Both the position numbers and the translations under genes were made by a program. A stretch of DNA of 64,000 nt from Cellulomonas sp. (lineage in GTDB: Bacteria > Actinomycetota > Actinomycetes > Actinomycetales > Cellulomonadaceae), in contig NZ_JADGMY010000026.1 in assembly GCF_015234515.1 (NCBI RefSeq), positions 62,001-126,000 on the forward strand. The letters are read 5' to 3'. This document shows positions 24,082 through 32,189 of this stretch, piece by piece; the stretch's first letter is position 1, and every line of letters starts with the position of its first letter. Under the pieces are notes generated by a model. It ran no database searches and was not told the DNA's origin. It saw only the letters and a list, made by a program, of their open reading frames with translations.

Positions 24082-25374
24082 GTGCCGGCACGTGTGCTCG
24101 AGACCCTCCTGCCCGAGCGCCTCGGACGTCCGTTCCGCTGGCTGCTCGCGTCGTCGTGGTCCTCGAACCTCGGCGACGGGATCGTGCTGGCCGCCGGTCC
24201 CCTGCTCGTCGCGTCGCGCACCGACGACGCGTTCGTCGTGGCGCTGGCCGCGCTGCTGGGGTGGCTGCCGCCGCTGCTGTTCGGCCTGTTCGCGGGGGTC
24301 GTCACGGACCGCGTCGACCGGCGACGGCTGGTCATGGCGATGGACGGTGCGCGCGTCGTGGTGCTCGCCGCGCTCGCGGCCTGCGTCACCGTCGAGGCGG
24401 CGCCGATCTGGCTGATCCTGGGGGCGCTCTTCCTGCTCGGGACCGCCGAGACGTTCGCGGACAACGTGAGCGGCACGCTCGTGCCCATGGTCGTGCGTCG
24501 TGACGACCTCACGGTGGCCAACGCGCGCACCCAGGCCGGGCTCATCGGACTCAACCAGCTGGCAGGCCCGCCGGTGGGAGCGGCGCTGTTCGTCGCGGGC
24601 CAGTGGTCGCCGTTCGCCGGCGCGGCAGTGCTCATGGCGGCGGGCGTCGTGCTCGTCTCGCGCGTCGTCCTGCCCGCCCACGGCCGCGCCACGCAGGAGC
24701 GGTCCACCGTCCGCGCCGACATCGCCGAGGGCCTGCGGTGGACGTGGCACCACCCGGCCGTGCGCACGCTCGTCCTGACGATCCTCATCTTCAACGTGAC
24801 GTTCGGCGCCGCGTGGTCGGTGCTGGTGCTGTACGCGCAGCAGCGGATCGGGCTCGGCGACGTGGGGTTCGGCCTGGTCACGACGACGCAGGCGCTCGGC
24901 GGGCTCGTCGGTGTGGCCGCGTACGGGTGGCTGACGGTGCGCGTCAGCCTCACCGCGATCATGCGCGTGGGCCTGGTCGTGGAGACGCTCACGCACCTGG
25001 CGCTGGCCCTGACCACGAGCCCCTGGGTGGCCATGCCGGTGTTCTTCGTGTTCGGCGCCCACGCGTTCGTGTGGGGGACCACGTCGATCACCATCCGGCA
25101 GCGGGCCGTGCCGCACGCGCTGCAGGGACGCGTGAACAGCGTCAACCTCATCGGGACGTTCGGCGGCCTGGTGGTGGGCGCCGCGATCGGCGGGTGGCTC
25201 GCGCAGCAGTGGGGCGTGACGGCGCCGTTCTGGTTCGCGGGCGTCGGGTCCGCGGTGTTCGTCGTGCTGATCTGGCGGCAGCTGCGGCACGTCGCGCACA
25301 CGGACGCGCAGCCGGCGCCCGGCGTGCCGTCGACGGACCCGCAGCACCCGGCGGGCGCCCCGCCGGCTCGGTGA
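24082..25374 (+). CDS. MFS transporter, EntS/DHA3-like
   Basis: A 430-residue 12-helix major-facilitator protein. It starts LLPERLGRPFRWLLASSWSSNLGDGIVLAAGPLL, then the loop-2 motif A variant GVVTDRVDRRRLV, and AGTAETFADN-like and TQAGLIGLNQLAGPPVGA segments typical of the enterobactin-exporter (EntS) / multidrug DHA3 branch. The C-terminal 30 residues are Pro-rich and cytosolic. It would export a small molecule using the proton gradient; the substrate is not inferable. GTG 24082 is chosen because the longer frame upstream has no coding signature. Confidence 0.87.
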   Translation: MPARVLETLLPERLGRPFRWLLASSWSSNLGDGIVLAAGPLLVASRTDDAFVVALAALLGWLPPLLFGLFAGVVTDRVDRRRLVMAMDGARVVVLAALAACVTVEAAPIWLILGALFLLGTAETFADNVSGTLVPMVVRRDDLTVANARTQAGLIGLNQLAGPPVGAALFVAGQWSPFAGAAVLMAAGVVLVSRVVLPAHGRATQERSTVRADIAEGLRWTWHHPAVRTLVLTILIFNVTFGAAWSVLVLYAQQRIGLGDVGFGLVTTTQALGGLVGVAAYGWLTVRVSLTAIMRVGLVVETLTHLALALTTSPWVAMPVFFVFGAHAFVWGTTSITIRQRAVPHALQGRVNSVNLIGTFGGLVVGAAIGGWLAQQWGVTAPFWFAGVGSAVFVVLIWRQLRHVAHTDAQPAPGVPSTDPQHPAGAPPAR

Positions 25375-25405
25375 CAGGCCGACCTGCCTCTGCCATGCTC
25401 GCCGC

Positions 25406-25975
25406 ATGGACGGCACCGGCACGACACCCGCCCCGGCCCTCGACCGCCTGACGCCCCAGCGCACCGAGCCCCCGCACCGCGCCGACGAGGCGGGCACGCT
25501 GCTCGGGTTCCTCGACTTCCACCGCCGCACGCTGCTGCTCAAGACCGACGGGCTCGACGCGGACGCCCTGCGCCACCGGCTGTCGCCGACGACCATGACG
25601 CTCGGAGGGCTGCTCAAGCACCTGGCGATGGTCGAGGACAACTGGTTCACCGAGGTGTGGCTCGACGAGCGCGTCGAGCCCTGGGCGTCGGCCGACTGGG
25701 CCGCGGACCGCGACTGGGAGTGGACGAGCGCTGCCGACGACACCCCCGACGAGCTCCGCGCCCTGTGGGACGCGTCGGTCGCGCGCTCGCAGCGCACGCT
25801 GGCGGAAGCGCTGGCCGCGGGCGGGCTCGACCAGGAGTCCCGTCGACGCCACCACGGGACGGGTGAGCCCGTGACGCTGCGCTGGATCCTCGTCCACATG
25901 ATCGAGGAGTACGCGCGCCACAACGGCCACGCGGACCTGCTGCGGGAGGCGGTCGACGGCGCGACGGGCGAGTAG
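25406..25975 (+). CDS. DinB-family (DUF664) protein
   Basis: A 189-residue DinB-fold four-helix bundle. It has the DUF664 signature: LLGFLDFHRRTLLLKTDGL, MTLGGLLKHLAMVEDNWFTEVWL with the first metal-site His, and the final helix ILVHMIEEYARHNGHADLLRE with two more His ligands. These proteins bind a divalent metal; some are thiol-dependent S-transferases, and most are uncharacterised. It follows the MFS gene on the same strand after 31 bp, and may be cotranscribed. Confidence 0.88.
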   Translation: MDGTGTTPAPALDRLTPQRTEPPHRADEAGTLLGFLDFHRRTLLLKTDGLDADALRHRLSPTTMTLGGLLKHLAMVEDNWFTEVWLDERVEPWASADWAADRDWEWTSAADDTPDELRALWDASVARSQRTLAEALAAGGLDQESRRRHHGTGEPVTLRWILVHMIEEYARHNGHADLLREAVDGATGE

Positions 25976-26010
25976 GGGCGCGTGTCGGTGGTGCGCGGCA
26001 GGATGGCGCC

Positions 26011-26610
26011 GTGGCCGACGACCTGCCCGAGCTGCTGCTCCCCGACGCGTCCGCGTGGCGCGCCTGGCTGACCGAGCACCACGCCCAGCCGACGGGCGTG
26101 TGGCTCGTCCTGCACAAGAAGGGCGGCGACGTCACGACGCTGACGTACGTCCAGGCGGTCGAGGAGGCCCTGTGCTTCGGGTGGATCGACGGCCAGGGCC
26201 GGCGGCGCGACGCGCACAGCAGCTACCAGCGGATGACGCCGCGACGTGCCCGCAGCGCGTGGTCGGCCGTCAACGTGGAGCGCGTGGAGCGCCTGGAGCG
26301 TGAGGGCCGCATGCAGGACGCGGGCCGCGCCCAGGTCACCGCGGCGCAGGCCGACGGCCGGTGGGAGGCCGCCTACCGTGGCCCGGCGACCATCGAGGTC
26401 CCCGACGACCTGACGGCGGCGCTCGACGCGGTGCCCGCGGCCCGTGCCTGGTTCGACGCGTTGACCTCCGGCAACCGCTTCGCGGTCATCCTCCGCATCG
26501 GGCAGGCCAAGCGCCCCGAGACGCGAGCGCGTCGCATCGCCGGCTTCGTCGCCGACCTCGCGGAGGGCCGCACGCCCTACCCGCAGAAGCGCCGGCCCGA
26601 CGGTCTCTGA
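26011..26610 (+). CDS. YdeI/OmpD-associated family protein
   Basis: A 199-residue cytosolic protein. Family hallmarks are the opening region WRAWLTEHHAQPTGVWLVLHKKGG, LTYVQAVEEALCFGWIDGQ, and SYQRMTPRRARSAWSAVNVERVERL; the C-terminal half ends in the YdeI DUF1905-like IGQAKRPETRARRIAGFVADLAEG. YdeI relatives have been linked to bacteriocin or cationic-peptide protection, but the mechanism is not established. GTG start at 26011, 35 bp after the DinB gene. Confidence 0.87.
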   Translation: MADDLPELLLPDASAWRAWLTEHHAQPTGVWLVLHKKGGDVTTLTYVQAVEEALCFGWIDGQGRRRDAHSSYQRMTPRRARSAWSAVNVERVERLEREGRMQDAGRAQVTAAQADGRWEAAYRGPATIEVPDDLTAALDAVPAARAWFDALTSGNRFAVILRIGQAKRPETRARRIAGFVADLAEGRTPYPQKRRPDGL

Positions 26611-26664
26611 CACACGTCCAGGAGAACGCTTGCCACGCCCGGTTCCTCCCGTATCCTCCGGGCC

Positions 26665-27042
26665 ATGGCCGTCCTGCTGCACTACCGCGCGACACGTCCG
26701 CAGGCCCTGAGCCCCGACGAGGTGGCCACGGCCCGCGGTCTCGTCGCCGCGCACAACGCCACCTTCCCGTTCGAGGCCGAGCTGCTCACGCTCACCGACC
26801 CCGGGGACGCCGCGCTGCTCGGCACGACGACCCTGCCCGAGCAGGACCCGTTCGCCACGTTCCTCGGCCTGGCCCACTGGTGCCGCGCCCTCACCGACCT
26901 GCGGCGCGCCCTGCCGGGCAGCACGTGGCAGGTCAGCGTCGACGACGAGCCCGTGCCGTGGGACGACGAGGCCGGCTTCGGCTGGCCCGAGCAGCGCGAC
27001 CCCGCGACGCTGCAGCTGATGGAGCAGCTGCGCGGGAGCTGA
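26665..27042 (+). CDS. Conserved-looking small protein of unknown function
   Basis: A 125-residue acidic protein with good coding bias and no recognised motif. It has a hydrophobic-charged N terminus (MAVLLHYRATRPQALSPDE), several Leu/Ala-rich helices, and a Trp/Asp-rich end (VPWDDEAGFGWPEQRD). No signal peptide or membrane segment. It is the last gene of a same-strand run (MFS, DinB, YdeI) and converges with an Abi-like gene, with only 39 bp between stops. Confidence 0.65.
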   Translation: MAVLLHYRATRPQALSPDEVATARGLVAAHNATFPFEAELLTLTDPGDAALLGTTTLPEQDPFATFLGLAHWCRALTDLRRALPGSTWQVSVDDEPVPWDDEAGFGWPEQRDPATLQLMEQLRGS

Positions 27043-27081
27043 GGGAACAGGTGCGCACCCCGTGGTACTGGACGCGCGCTC

Positions 27082-27786
27082 CTAGAAGTGTCGAACCGGG
27101 TTGGCGGTTCCCGGCCTGGCCCGGGCCACGGCTGTCAGACGCGATCTGTCGTCGACCCAGATCGCGACCGGGCGGCTCACGAACCCGATGAAGCGAGCGA
27201 TCTCAGCCAGGTCCGCGACCGGGTCTCGCGAGTGGATCGGCTCATGGTGGGTGATCCGGTTGCGCAGCCGTCGCAGCGCATCCAGATCAGTCTTCAGCTG
27301 ATGCCGAGGCCGCCGATTGTTCCTGAACGCATGTCGCAGGACCGGCTGCCAGAGCATTCGCTCGTACCGACTGTGAAGGAGCGCGGTCCAGAAGCCGAAG
27401 TCGAGCGCTGCCACGACGTCGTCGGGGCACGCGGGCCGACCTGCCGGCCCGCGGGACTCCGTCACCTTCCCGCGCGCTTCGGCCACCTTGCGCGTCCCCC
27501 ACGAGTCGAGGGTGATCTGTGGGGCCTCCCACCAGTCCCGCCGAGCAGCGTGTGTCACCAATGCCTCGTGCATCGCGTTGCGCGTGGTGATCTCGAGGAT
27601 GTGGAGAGGCCCCAGCATGGCGCCCGCGAGCGCCATGTTGAAGACGTAGACGTCAAGGGCGTCGTAGCCGGTGTCGTGCGCGAGATCCACAGCAGCCTGG
27701 TAGCTGTTCATTCGCCCTCCGCTGAGCAGGCGGTCGAGCTCGCGGCGCTGCTCCTCCGAGGTCGTCAGGTCCTCTGGTCGTCTCAC
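27082..27786 (-). CDS. Abi-like protein with a HEPN-type RNase motif
   Basis: A 234-residue protein (from GTG 27786) resembling actinobacterial Abi-like proteins. The N-terminal part reads LLSGGRMNSYQAAVDLA, LDVYVFNMALAGAMLGPLHILEITTRNAMHEAL, the conserved Leu/Trp/Asn core. The C-terminal part ends its core in RLRNRITHHEPI, where Arg175-Asn176 and His180 form the RX4H catalytic motif of HEPN ribonucleases. Such proteins act in abortive-infection or toxin-type defence. Base composition is visibly lower in GC than the neighbours, and the gene sits between unrelated housekeeping genes, suggesting acquisition. An upstream ATG at 27903 is possible but would place a -10-like TATAGC patch within the gene. 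Confidence 0.75.
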   Translation of the reverse strand: MRRPEDLTTSEEQRRELDRLLSGGRMNSYQAAVDLAHDTGYDALDVYVFNMALAGAMLGPLHILEITTRNAMHEALVTHAARRDWWEAPQITLDSWGTRKVAEARGKVTESRGPAGRPACPDDVVAALDFGFWTALLHSRYERMLWQPVLRHAFRNNRRPRHQLKTDLDALRRLRNRITHHEPIHSRDPVADLAEIARFIGFVSRPVAIWVDDRSRLTAVARARPGTANPVRHF

Positions 27787-27964
27787 TGCACCTCGCCAAG
27801 TCTGTGGATGGATCGCGCGCCGGCGCAACGCTATAGTGATCGGGTTCGTCGCGAGTTGTTCACCCAGCCATCCGGGTCCAGCTCGCCTAATGCGGATGGC
27901 CATGCGAGGAGTCCAACACTGTTGGGCTCCTTTCGTGCATCCGGTGCCGATGCCGGCTATCCGC

Positions 27965-28465
27965 TCAGGTCGTGGCGGCGACCAGCGCGTCGAGCACCGG
28001 CTGCTGCCCGACGACCAGGAGCGGACGCGCCTGCTCGAGGGGGAACCACGCGGCGCGGTCGACCTCGGGGACGGCGACGCGTCGGCCGGAGCGCGGCGGC
28101 CACTCGACCTGCGCTGTGCTGATCCCCGGACGCGTCGTCAGGTCGGGGCACGCGGGGTCGTCAGGGGACCCGACGAGCGTGGCCGGGACCTCGACGGCCA
28201 GGACGTGCACGACCTTGCCGGAGGTGTACCGGAACGTGCCGAGGTCCACCGCCGGACCGTCCGGCGGCGGCACGCCGAGCTCCTCGGCGAACTCGCGCCG
28301 GGCCGCCGTCCCGACGTCCTCGCCCGGTTCGACCAGCCCCTTGGGCAGCGACCACGCACGCTCGTCCTTGCGCGCCCAGAACGGACCGCCCATGTGCGCG
28401 ACGAGCACGTGGGCGTCGGTGCCGCGACCGTGGTGCAGGAGCAGGGCGGCGCTCACCAGGGGCAT
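27965..28465 (-). CDS. Nudix hydrolase
   Basis: A 166-residue pyrophosphohydrolase. The Nudix box is intact: GLVEPGEDVGTAARREFAEELGV, matching G-x5-E-x7-R-E-x2-E-E-x-G-V, which binds the metal that cleaves nucleoside-diphosphate-linked substrates. The start MPLVSAALLLHHGRGTDAHVLVAHMGGPFWARKDERAWSLPKG matches the DUF4-like actinobacterial NUDIX group, often assigned to mutT-like or diadenosine polyphosphate hydrolases. I chose ATG 28465; the extension upstream (to 28525) has poor codon bias. The C terminus carries VEWPPRSGRRVAVPEVDRAAWFPLEQA. Confidence 0.9.
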   Translation of the reverse strand: MPLVSAALLLHHGRGTDAHVLVAHMGGPFWARKDERAWSLPKGLVEPGEDVGTAARREFAEELGVPPPDGPAVDLGTFRYTSGKVVHVLAVEVPATLVGSPDDPACPDLTTRPGISTAQVEWPPRSGRRVAVPEVDRAAWFPLEQARPLLVVGQQPVLDALVAATT

Positions 28466-28551
28466 GACGCCATCCTGCGGCCGGCGAGCGCGCTGCGGAA
28501 GTCGTCCGCCTCCTCGCCGCCCCACACCGTCGACCAGCGGGGCCGGGCCAC
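28453..28551 (-). CDS. Candidate small protein (32 residues) overlapping the Nudix start
   Basis: A GTG-started frame (28551) of 32 codons ends at a TGA that overlaps the Nudix start region by 13 nt. The residues include RPRWSTVWGGEEADDFRSAL. Nearly every codon ends in G or C, unlike the alternative upstream frame of the Nudix gene, so this looks translated. The frame stays open upstream to the stop of the DJ-1/PfpI gene at 28612, so the protein could be longer or start elsewhere. No family recognised. Confidence 0.35.
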   Translation of the reverse strand: MARPRWSTVWGGEEADDFRSALAGRRMASCPW

Positions 28552-28611
28552 CCGCCGGAACGCGACCCTGGCGCGCTGGCGGCCGGGGTCACGTCGGCGG
28601 GTGGCCGACCC

Positions 28612-29178
28612 TCAGACGGTGACGGAGAGCGCCGCGTCGATCTCGCGCAGGAACGCGTCCAGGTCGTCCGGGGTGCGCGACGTGACGAGCCGGAACCCGC
28701 CCTCGTCGTCCACGACGACCTCCTCGTCGACCCACGTGCCGCCCGCGTTGCGGACGTCCGTGGTCAGCGACGGGTACGACGTCAGGCGCTTGCCCTGCAC
28801 CAGGCCCGCCTCGACCAGCAGCCACGGGCCGTGGCAGATCGCGGCGACCGGGCGTCCCGACGACGCGAACGCCTTGACCAGGGACAGTGCCTCGTCCTGC
28901 AGGCGCAGGCTGTCGGCGTTGAGGGTGCCGCCGGGGACCAGCAGCAGGTCGTACGCGCCGGGGTCGACGGCGCCGAGCGTCGTCGTGGGCTGCACGGTAC
29001 GGCCGGGGTCCTTGTCGCCGACGAGCGTCTCGATCGGGGCGTCGTCGACCGCCGCGACGTCGACGGTCGCACCGTCGGCGCGCAGCCGCTCCACCGGGAC
29101 GACGAGCTCGTCCTGCTCGACGCCGTAGTTGGTGACGACGGCCAGCACGCGGCGGCCGTCGAGGTCCGTGTCGGACAT
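28612..29178 (-). CDS. DJ-1/PfpI-family protein
   Basis: A 188-residue class I glutamine-amidotransferase-like protein. The nucleophile elbow is AAICHGPW with Cys115 and the adjacent His116, and the Glu-type acid partner of the PfpI group lies in the first strand-turn region (NYGVEQDEL, Glu21). It ends LDAFLREIDAAL. Such proteins act as chaperone/protease-like, glyoxalase III or detoxifying enzymes; this branch is usually annotated as type 1 glutamine amidotransferase/general stress protein. ATG 29178 has GGAGG 7 nt upstream. Confidence 0.9.
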   Translation of the reverse strand: MSDTDLDGRRVLAVVTNYGVEQDELVVPVERLRADGATVDVAAVDDAPIETLVGDKDPGRTVQPTTTLGAVDPGAYDLLLVPGGTLNADSLRLQDEALSLVKAFASSGRPVAAICHGPWLLVEAGLVQGKRLTSYPSLTTDVRNAGGTWVDEEVVVDDEGGFRLVTSRTPDDLDAFLREIDAALSVTV

Positions 29179-29381
29179 GTGTGCCTCCTCGTTCGTTGGG
29201 GGAACCCGGGGTGGCCGGGCGTCCGCCACCGTAGGCACGGGGTGCCGCGACCCGCACCCGGAACCCCGCGCCCGGTTTGTTGCGGGACCCCGGGGCCGGG
29301 CGGACACTCGACAGGAGGCGAGCCCCGGGGGGAGTGCTCGGCCCTGCGCCTCGCGTGCTGGGCTCGCGAGAGGACCCGTCG

Positions 29382-30968
29382 ATGAGCAGCACCACGCGAT
29401 CCACGGCAGCGGCGGGCGAGCCGGAGCTCGTCCTGTCACCCCGCACGGTCTACGTGATCTTCAGCGCGCTCCTGGCGGCGATGTTCCTGTCGGCCCTCGA
29501 CCAGTCGGTCGTGAGCACCGCGCTGCCCACCATCGTCGGGGACCTGCGGGCGGCCCAGCACGAGGGCTGGATCATCACCGCGTACCTGCTCGCGATCGCG
29601 ATCGTCATGCCGATCTACGGCAAGGTCGGTGACCTGCGCGGGCGGCGGCAGCCGTTCCTCCTCGCCGTGACGATCTTCGTCATCGGGTCGACCGGCTCGG
29701 CGCTGTCGCAGAGCTTCGTCGACCTCGTCGTGTGGCGGTCCGTCCAGGGCCTCGGGGCCGGCGGGCTGGTGATCCTCAGCCAGGCGATCATCGCGGACAT
29801 CGTCTCGGCGCGGGACCGCGGCAAGTACATGGGGCCGATGGGCGCGGTCTTCGGCGTCGCGACGGTCGCCGGCCCGCTGCTCGGCGGCTGGTTCACCGAC
29901 GGCCCCGGGTGGCGGTGGTGCTTCTGGCTGAACGTGCCGATCGGGCTCGTGGCCCTCACGGTCGCGTGGTTCCGGCTGCGGCTGCCCTCGCGCACGCCCA
30001 GCGCACGCTTCGACCTCGGTGGGGCCGTCCTCATGGCGGCCACGACCGCCGGCATCGTCCTGCTCACCAGCTGGAGCTCCATCACGCCGGAAGGCCGGTA
30101 CGACTGGGGCGACCCGCTGCTCCCTGGCCTGGTGGTGCTGACCGTCGTGGCCCTGGCCGCGTTCCTCGTCGTCGAGACGAAGGTGGCGGACCCGCTGATC
30201 CCGCTGCGGCTGTTCCGCAGCCGCACGTTCTCCGTGTCCGTCACGATCGCCCTGCTCTTCGGCATGACGATGTTCGCGGCCCTGTCGTTCCTGCCGACGT
30301 TCCTGCAGATGGCGCGCGGGTACGACGCCACCGATGCGGGGCTGCTGATGCTGCCGATGACGGTCGGCCTGATGATCACCTCGCTCGGGTCCGGCGTGCT
30401 CATCTCCGCACGCGGGCGCTACAAGATCTACCCGATCGTCGGCATGGGCATCGCGACCGTCGGGCTCGCGCTGCTGACCCGGCTGACGCCCGACATCTCG
30501 ATGGTGACGTTCGGCGCCATGATCTTCGTCCTCGGCCTCGGCCTGGGCTTCGTGATGCAGACCATCGTCATCGCCGTGCAGAACGCCGTGGCCCCGGACC
30601 TGGTCGGAGTCGCGACGTCCACCAACAACTTCCTGCGCGAGATCGGCGCGGCGGTCGGCACGAGCGTGTTCTCCACCGTCTTCACCACGAACCTCACGAC
30701 CCGGCTGGCCGACGCCGTGAAGGACGCGCCCCCGGGTGACGTCCCGCAGGGCTTCGGCGCCGAGTCCCTGACGCCCGAGCTCGTCCAGCGGCTGCCGGAG
30801 TCGCTGCGCGAGATCGTCGTCGACGCGTACACCGACGCGCTCGCGCCCGCGTTCTGGTACCTGGTGCCGCTGGGCGTCATCGGCTTCGCGATCGCCTTCC
30901 TCATGAAGGAGGTCGCCCTGTCCGACAAGGCCGGGCTGGTCGCGCGGGGTGCCGCCGTCACGCGCTGA
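29382..30968 (+). CDS. MFS drug:H+ antiporter, DHA2 (EmrB/QacA) family
   Basis: A 528-residue transporter with about 14 membrane helices. The DHA2 motif at the first helix is ALDQSVVSTALPTIVGDL, motif A follows as YGKVGDLRGRRQPF, and the antiporter motif C is GPLLGGWFTDGPGWRWCFWLNVPIG. It should expel hydrophobic or cationic compounds by proton exchange. The start is ATG 29382 with an AGAGGA ribosome-binding site; a longer frame from 29277 exists but lacks coding bias. It is divergent from the DJ-1/PfpI gene with a 203-bp gap, in which I see no regulator gene. Confidence 0.92.
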   Translation: MSSTTRSTAAAGEPELVLSPRTVYVIFSALLAAMFLSALDQSVVSTALPTIVGDLRAAQHEGWIITAYLLAIAIVMPIYGKVGDLRGRRQPFLLAVTIFVIGSTGSALSQSFVDLVVWRSVQGLGAGGLVILSQAIIADIVSARDRGKYMGPMGAVFGVATVAGPLLGGWFTDGPGWRWCFWLNVPIGLVALTVAWFRLRLPSRTPSARFDLGGAVLMAATTAGIVLLTSWSSITPEGRYDWGDPLLPGLVVLTVVALAAFLVVETKVADPLIPLRLFRSRTFSVSVTIALLFGMTMFAALSFLPTFLQMARGYDATDAGLLMLPMTVGLMITSLGSGVLISARGRYKIYPIVGMGIATVGLALLTRLTPDISMVTFGAMIFVLGLGLGFVMQTIVIAVQNAVAPDLVGVATSTNNFLREIGAAVGTSVFSTVFTTNLTTRLADAVKDAPPGDVPQGFGAESLTPELVQRLPESLREIVVDAYTDALAPAFWYLVPLGVIGFAIAFLMKEVALSDKAGLVARGAAVTR

Positions 30969-30988
30969 GGCCGTCACCCGCTGAGGCC
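30957..30988 (+). repeat. 16-bp tandem duplication across the MFS stop codon
   Basis: GTCACGCGCTGAGGCC at 30957-30972 is followed at once by GTCACCCGCTGAGGCC (30973-30988), one mismatch. The first copy contains the TGA stop, so the second repeats it. Confidence 0.8.
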
Positions 30989-30996
30989 GCCACGCC

Positions 30997-31022
30997 GTCG
31001 AAATCACGGGTCGTCGCGCGTC
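30997..31022 (+). promoter_or_regulatory. ECF-type promoter candidate for the YCII-sigma operon
   Basis: GTCGAA (30997-31002) and CGTC (31019-31022) are separated by 16 nt, a typical ECF sigma-factor -35/-10 arrangement, 50 nt upstream of the first gene. ECF42 promoters reported in Streptomyces carry TGTCGA at -35 as I recall; here the motif is CGTCGA. Autoregulation by the operon's sigma factor is inferred. Confidence 0.5.
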
Positions 31023-31071
31023 ATGGGGGTGGACGGGCACAGTGGGTGCCCCGGGACGCGCTGGAGGCGAG

Positions 31072-31851
31072 ATGACGACGACCACCTACCTGCTGCTGCT
31101 GTGGGGCGACCCCGACGCCGACTTCGACGTGGACGCCGCGTACGCCGCGCACGGGCGGTTCGCGGACGGCTGCGCCGAGCACGGGCACGAGCTCCTCGGG
31201 GGCGAGGAGCTCGCGAGCCCGTCGACGGCGCGCCTGCTGCGCGTCGGCGACGGCGGGACGGCGGCCACCGAGGGCCCCTACGCGGAGACGACCGAGCACC
31301 TCGGCGGGTTCTACCGGGTCCGCACGTCCGACCCCGACGGCCTGCTGCGCCTGGCGGCGCCGCTGGTCGCGGACGACGGCGGGACGCTCGAGCTGCGACC
31401 CGAGGTGCTGCACGACGACGGCAGCGCCGAGGACCTGGTCGAGCCGGGTGCCGGCGCGAGCGGCACGGCCACGTACCTCCTGCTGCTGCGTGGCGACCTG
31501 GACGCCACGCTCGACCTCGACGCGGTGTTCGCCGACCACGACCGGTTCGCCGAGCAGTGCCCGGCGCAGGGGCACGCGATCGTCGGCGGCGAGGAGCTGG
31601 GGTCGCCCAGGGCGTCCCGGCTGCTGCGGGCGACGCCGACCGGGGACGTGACGCTCAGCGACGGCCCGTACGCCGAGACCACCGAGCAGCTCGGCGGGTA
31701 CTACCTGGTCCGCACCGCGGACCCCGACGCGCTGCTGCACCTCGCGGCGGGCCTGCTGGAGCACGACCCCGGGACCATCGAGCTGCGGCGCGTGCAGGAC
31801 CAGCACGTGCAGCACGACGTGGCCGGGACGACTGCCGCCGAGGCGTCGTGA
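31072..31851 (+). CDS. Tandem YCII-domain (DGPF-type) protein
   Basis: A 259-residue protein made of two YCII domains. The first (residues 3-115) and second (about 130-245) repeat the same layout: TTTYLLLLWGDPDADFD / TATYLLLLRGDLDATLD, a conserved His in the first helix, and TEGPYAETTEHLGGFYRVR / SDGPYAETTEQLGGYYLVR. The DGP(F/Y)-x-E-T-(K/T)-E-x-L-G-G motif is the DGPF signature. Their biochemical role is unknown, but they are regularly encoded next to ECF42 sigma factors. GGAGG lies five bases before ATG 31072. It overlaps the next gene by 4 nt. Confidence 0.92.
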   Translation: MTTTTYLLLLWGDPDADFDVDAAYAAHGRFADGCAEHGHELLGGEELASPSTARLLRVGDGGTAATEGPYAETTEHLGGFYRVRTSDPDGLLRLAAPLVADDGGTLELRPEVLHDDGSAEDLVEPGAGASGTATYLLLLRGDLDATLDLDAVFADHDRFAEQCPAQGHAIVGGEELGSPRASRLLRATPTGDVTLSDGPYAETTEQLGGYYLVRTADPDALLHLAAGLLEHDPGTIELRRVQDQHVQHDVAGTTAAEAS

Positions 31852-32189
31852 GGCTCGTCGTCCTCGCCCACGAGGACGAGGAGACGTACCGCAGCGCGGA
31901 CGCCGCGGGCCGCGCGCGGTACGTCCGCGGCCACGAGGAGTTCGCGCGCCGGGCACCGGCCGCCGGCGTGACGATCCTGGCGTGCGAGGCCCTCGCCGGG
32001 GCGGCGTCGGCCCGCACCCTCCGACGCACCGCGGACACCACGGAGGTCACTGACGGGCCGTGCACGCGGACCACCGAGCAGCTCGGCGGCTTCTACCTCG
32101 TCGAGGCCGCGGACGTGCAGACGGTGGTCGACCTCGCGCGGCTGCTGCCCGAGACGACCCACGAGGTCCGCGAGTGCGTCGAGCCGTGA
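31848..32189 (+). CDS. Single YCII-domain (DGPF-type) protein
   Basis: A 113-residue YCII protein. The body reads LVVLAHEDEETYRSADAAGRARYVRGHEEFARRAPAAGV, and the signature is TDGPCTRTTEQLGGFYLVEAAD, with Cys in place of the usual Phe/Tyr of DGPF. It is the third YCII domain in the operon. GTG 31848 overlaps the previous stop (GTGA), and its own stop overlaps the sigma-factor start in the same way, so the three genes are coupled. Confidence 0.9.
   Translation: MRLVVLAHEDEETYRSADAAGRARYVRGHEEFARRAPAAGVTILACEALAGAASARTLRRTADTTEVTDGPCTRTTEQLGGFYLVEAADVQTVVDLARLLPETTHEVRECVEP

Noticed and set aside
29436..31085. A minus-strand frame of about 550 codons opposite the DHA2 transporter
   Set aside because: The plus strand encodes a full 14-helix transporter with family motifs; the antisense product is compositionally biased and featureless.
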